Source: Oppiella nova
Lineage: Eukaryota; Arthropoda; Arachnida; Sarcoptiformes; Oppiidae
Length of the DNA: 35,562 nucleotides
Direction: 5' to 3'
NCBI GenBank assembly: GCA_905397405.1
Contig: CAJPVJ010000159.1
Coordinates: 1 to 35,562 of the forward strand
The first letter of the stretch is position 1; each line of letters starts with the position of its first letter. The notes under the pieces were generated by a model, which had not been told where the DNA came from, made no database searches, and was given only the letters and a program-made list of their open reading frames with translations. Of this stretch, positions 32,002-35,562 are shown piece after piece. The translations under genes were made by a program, and so were the position numbers.

Positions 32002-32942
32002 CAGCTCTCCCAAACACTTCATACCACTCACCCCAAACACTACCTCCCCTTCCCATCACTCATACAACAGCTCCTGAGAGCAGCGAGAAGTTCGCTGAGC
32101 TTCCAGTCACTGAAAGCTGGCGTTTCCTATCACTTGTAACGTGAAAACTATGATGAGATGTGTTGTGTTTGTGCACTCTTTTGATGATATGAAGTGAAAT
32201 GTGTGTGTGTTTGATGAGTTTGACATTGGTGAATTGTGAATTGATTTCTTGTTGCGATTATTAGCTCCGTATGTTTATCCAGCGCCTATCGGGGCCTACA
32301 ATCGGTTTCTATTGTCTGGACCTCTTCGAGATCACGTACTCGACGTACGCTTCTGTAAGACATTTGAAGACTTTTTAAATATATGTTTTGCAAACCTTTT
32401 ACTGTTAGTTATGCATAGCCTTGACTTCAGTGCAAATATCATGACTTTTAGAAAAAAAACTTTTTCTTATTTCCTATTTTCCTATTGGAAACAACTATTC
32501 ACTCATTCATTTTCCACTCGCCATTCAATCAAACAAAAAAAGTTTTTTGTGTTTGAATGCATCGTAATGTTTGACGGATTACCCCATAGTTTTTAAATGT
32601 CATGCAAATGAATGTTGCGCTGAAAGTCATTCATCATTAAGAAAGCTATGCATAAATATAGCAACAAATATCATACACTTCTCGTTACAAATAACTATCA
32701 AACGCTATATTAATCGGCAGATAATCGCGGCTTTGGGTCAAAACTTTCTCCTGATCGTGGATTTTGTGAGATCTTATGCCGAGCTAAAGGAGGAACAATC
32801 GCAGAGCGATTTAGACATTCCTCAGGTGTTTGATGTCATCACGAACTCCACCTTTGATTTGAATCCATTGTCGCTGACGAGCGGTTCCCTTCAGGGAGCC
32901 CTTCCCGAGACTCTTACAGGTAAAGACATTTTTTGTTTTTGA
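30445..32942 (+). CDS. Gustatory-receptor-like seven-transmembrane protein (five exons)
   Basis: Exons 30445-31303, 31574-31767, 31877-31945, 32265-32354 and 32721-32942 join in phase to 477 residues. Hydrophobic segments fit seven helices: LYGLAVLSLMTIVF, FTMALTLWSIYSFLI, a segment around GSMMMAWVAYA, LLWATILIVWVYYC, YTYFMFVAIICYSTF, VMFSLALESAYLI and, in the last two exons, ITYSTYASIIAALGQNFLLI. The small 3' exons (VELQIQ | LRMFIQRLSGPTIGFYCLD, then the TY...Q helix) have the arrangement typical of arthropod gustatory receptors (7tm_7), which are ligand-gated cation channels of chemosensory membranes. The third intron starts with GC (CAG|GCAAGT). A tail of about 60 polar residues follows helix 7. 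AATAAA 16 nt after the stop supports the terminal exon. A donor GTAAAG at 32920 could allow another 3' exon. Ligand unknown. Confidence 0.82.
31961..31999 (+). repeat. (CT)n microsatellite in intron 3 of the receptor gene
   Basis: About 38 bp of CT starting 15 nt after the GC-type 5' splice site. Confidence 0.9.
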
Positions 32943-32957
32943 TGATCTTTCTATAGA

Positions 32958-32963
32958 AATAAA
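32958..32963 (+). promoter_or_regulatory. Poly(A) signal of the gustatory-receptor-like gene
   Basis: AATAAA 16 nt after the stop codon at 32940-32942. Confidence 0.55.
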
Positions 32964-35061
32964 TATATATATTATCTAAATATAAATATGTTTTCCTACG
33001 CTATGGAAATTAGGATAAACTATTCTGGGCAAACTAATGGTTTTTATTACTTATTCATTCATTTCTATGACATATTATTCTCAATATAAGTGTTGTTTTG
33101 TATTTTTAAAGACCAAAATATGAATTCAATAGAAAATTATTTGCTTTAAATTACTCCTAATCTCGCAAATCATATCAATATTGACGAGAAAAAACCATTT
33201 ATCAGTGTTTAAGGCATCAGAAAAATAGGTAAACTTTTGATTGTAAACTATTTTTTCAGTGTCAAAGTCAGTCAAAAAATGTTGTTTTTCTGTATCTCTT
33301 AACTTCCCCTCCGAAAGCCACTCATCTCTTGTGTCCAATAAGTTATTTACGACAAGATCTCCGATGATAGTCACCACTAGAGTACTACCACTACTACACG
33401 ATTACCAATGAATAATAAAAATGACACAATTTATTTTATGGGGACTAAATTTAATTAAAAGCATATCAATTAGCTAGTCCGTGGCATAATTTATAGCCTA
33501 GTGACAAAAATAGTCAGACATCAGCCAATGGGTCAGTCATGTTAATTATCGTGTTATGTGTCATCTGGTTGTCATAAATTGTCTGATTAGACGGTGATGG
33601 GGATAGGGATTCCGACTCATAGTATACTAGATCTCCTAATTTATTTCAAATGCCAATTAAATCCAGTTCCCAGTTCTCAGTCACTAATTCTACAGCAAAA
33701 ATAATCCCCGAAATAATAAAAATATCTATAATTATGGGTCTTTACAGAGGAATCCTTACATTTAGTTTTATTTTTGCAGATTTAAATCGGTTTAAAAGGG
33801 GTTTTGAATAAGTTTTTTGTGAATTCATATGTAATATAACTTTAGCTGCAAATTCCTGGCGATAAATAAGCGTTTCAGTCGTGACATCAACAAAAAGGGC
33901 TATAAATGCTAACATTTATTGCTATTTTATTATCGATTCCTACAATAAAAAGCTTAAGATTATTAAGAGATATACACACAGAAAAACAATCGTTTAAAAA
34001 CTTATTATTTATGTCATAAGCTATATATATAATATTCAACTGTATTATAAGGCAAACTATATTTTTCTATCGTAAATGAATAGAAATTTTTTTAATTTTC
34101 TAAATATTTTCTTAAATAGTTATCTCATATAATAAATTCCCCGAAAATTAATACACCACTATATAACCATAATGACTATTGGGAAAAATTGTATGCAATT
34201 TTTGTTGGCTATTTGTTATCTCGATGTCAAACTTAAATAACAAAATTATGTGTATTTTTAAGCGTATCAAAAATATTTTATCACTCAAAAAGCCTACCAT
34301 TCATTCAATTACTGATATACAGTACACTCCTATACTATACTCTCTGTAATTGAAATGCACTCCAAAATAGTTGCAAAGAATTTCAAGTTTTACTTATAAT
34401 TATCGTTTAAATTAGATTTAATTATTTTTAATCGACAATTTCTATCTGTTTATATATACGGTATATATATATATATATATCATATAAATGTACGAAAAAA
34501 TTGCTCACTTTTTTTGGTGACTCCGAAATAGGGGGCAATTTTGCGATAAACTATTTCGCGGAGTAAATGCTTATTACTATTATTTTTTGTATAAAAAATT
34601 ATAACTAACGCACGCTTTGATTGCTGTTTAAGTGATACATAATTTTGCAAAAAATTTATTACATATACTGTACTATACTATCCGAGAGAGAAAACTATCG
34701 CAAAAATTAATTAACAAATAAAATACACTCTGTTTATCCGATTTGTTTTGTGAAATAAACGCTTTTTGTTTTATTTGCTTTATCCTGACACAACAAAAGT
34801 GGTTTTCAATTTACAGTACAAACTAAAAAAATATACTCCAATTATAAATATCAATGATTACTATTAGCAAAAATAATCATAATTGGAAAAATTGCATTTA
34901 CATAAAACAAAACTCAAACTTTTATATTAATTAATAATTACTTAAATGAATGATTAATTGGAAATACATTTATATCCAACAAAAAAACAAATGAACGCAT
35001 GATTTGTGACGACAAATGTGTGTCAATACACTATCGGCTCCTACAGCTCCCGCCACTCGTC
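32964..35061. other. AT-rich intergenic region
   Basis: No supported gene. An 83-codon minus-strand frame at 33126-33377 (containing DTRDEWLSEGKLRD) has somewhat protein-like composition but no family resemblance or splice context. A TA microsatellite lies near 34454-34480. A minus-strand AATAAA at 34770-34775 may belong to the right-edge gene. Confidence 0.45.
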
Positions 35062-35562
35062 TCACGTCTGGTATTGACTCCACTGATTGGACGAGAAATT
35101 GGTGGCCGCGTCGGCGCCGGTAGCCGTCGTCCACTGAGTATTACTCGTCTGCCATTGCGTGGCGTTCGTCGCCGGTATGAAAGTGCCGTCATTTCGACAC
35201 AATATCTGTGTCCCACCGCTGGCTATGATCTGAATGGTCTGTCCGGCCAGGGAGTCGAGCGTCGACTGGTTCAGCGGAACGACTATACTCTGAGCGCCGG
35301 CTATAGTCTGCGACTGAATCTTCTTTTTGATCACTTTTCCGATCGTCTTCTTCTTGATTTGTCGGCTCTTTTTCGGTGACTTTCGGCCGAAGTCCGCGAC
35401 GGATCTCATGGTGTCTTCCGGGCGCCGGGACTTCGGTTTCCGTTTGCCTTCCCTTTCCAACTGTCGGTTCATCTCTTCGCGGCGTCTCTTCGCTTCGACC
35501 AGACGTTGCGAATGACTTGTCTTAAACTCTTCGCTAATGTACGGCCTCTTCGGCGCTTTGAT
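35062..35562 (-). CDS. Unrecognised basic nuclear-type protein, C-terminal part (5' partial)
   Basis: The frame is open from the right edge (codon ATC at 35560-35562) to a TGA at 35062 (166 residues), so the gene begins outside the window. The first part is strongly basic and probably helical (KRPYISEEFKTSHSQRLVEA, then RRREEMNRQLEREGKRK and GRKSPKKSRQIKKKTIGK), suggesting nucleic-acid or chromatin binding and nuclear localisation. The second part (QTIQIIASGGTQIL and a Gln, Thr, Ala, Asn-rich end) resembles activation-type low-complexity tails. GC content is higher than the flanks, as in the other exons here. I do not recognise the family. Confidence 0.7.
   Translation of the reverse strand: MKAPKRPYISEEFKTSHSQRLVEAKRRREEMNRQLEREGKRKPKSRRPEDTMRSVADFGRKSPKKSRQIKKKTIGKVIKKKIQSQTIAGAQSIVVPLNQSTLDSLAGQTIQIIASGGTQILCRNDGTFIPATNATQWQTSNTQWTTATGADAATNFSSNQWSQYQT

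Noticed and set aside
32069-32147. Possible extra receptor exon (LLRAARSSLSFQSLKAGV) between exons 3 and 4, with an acceptor-like AACAG before it.
   Set aside because: Its only donor leaves phase 2 and breaks the frame into exon 4, and family conservation wants LQIQ joined directly to LRMFIQRL.
33126-33377. 83-codon minus-strand frame with somewhat protein-like composition.
   Set aside because: No recognisable family, no neighbouring exon, and AT-rich; kept only as a remark in the intergenic entry.
34454-34480. TA-rich run as a possible origin or regulatory element.
   Set aside because: Ordinary TA microsatellite in very AT-rich DNA; similar short runs occur throughout.

Overview
The window looks like nuclear DNA from an arthropod, most plausibly a mite or another chelicerate. 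The reasons are very AT-rich, repeat-dotted intergenic DNA, genes split by GT-AG introns (many only 60-80 nt), AATAAA poly(A) signals just after stop codons, and a seven-transmembrane gustatory-receptor-type gene. No prokaryotic, viral or CRISPR feature is visible. The taxon is inferred from gene content only.

Layout, left to right. 2-829 (+): C-terminal part of an unrecognised, basic, low-complexity protein. 1472-2875 (-): two-exon Rab34/Rab36-type small GTPase, tail to tail with the first gene. 3023-6365: empty AT-rich DNA. 6366-7557 (-): three-exon DNAJC21/Jjj1-type J protein. 8522-10075 (+): single-exon fucose-1-phosphate guanylyltransferase, divergent from DNAJC21. 10927-12950 (-): four-exon protein with a coiled coil and four C2H2 fingers. 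14068-14471 (-): methionine-R-sulfoxide reductase B, lying between two diverged copies of a repeat of about 230 bp. 15320-15783 (-): Cys-rich, probably secreted small protein whose signal-peptide-like start is in another frame. 16107-16189 (+): tRNA-like sequence enclosed by a perfect 16-nt inverted repeat. 16190-20126: repeat-rich block with 127-bp identical direct repeats around a palindrome-bearing core and a decaying tandem array. 20127-26276 (-): 23-exon long-chain acyl-CoA synthetase. 27229-27959 (-): frame-broken kinase-like remnant. 30445-32942 (+): five-exon gustatory-receptor-like gene. 35062-35562 (-): C-terminus of an unrecognised basic nuclear-type protein.

The genes do not form a pathway: they are housekeeping genes (vesicle traffic, ribosome biogenesis, fucose salvage, oxidised-protein repair, fatty-acid activation) plus one chemoreceptor and one transcription-factor-like gene. 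I rebuilt the multi-exon models by hand from reading frame, splice dinucleotides and remembered family conservation. Exon phases close in all of them except one ambiguous junction in the acyl-CoA synthetase.

I did not find a clear undescribed system. The best leads are the acyl-CoA synthetase with substituted signature motifs and three tiny exons, the tRNA-like sequence inside an inverted repeat, the 16-20 kb repeat nest, (CT/GA)n tracts close to 5' splice sites, and a GC-AG intron plus a long C-terminal tail in the gustatory receptor.
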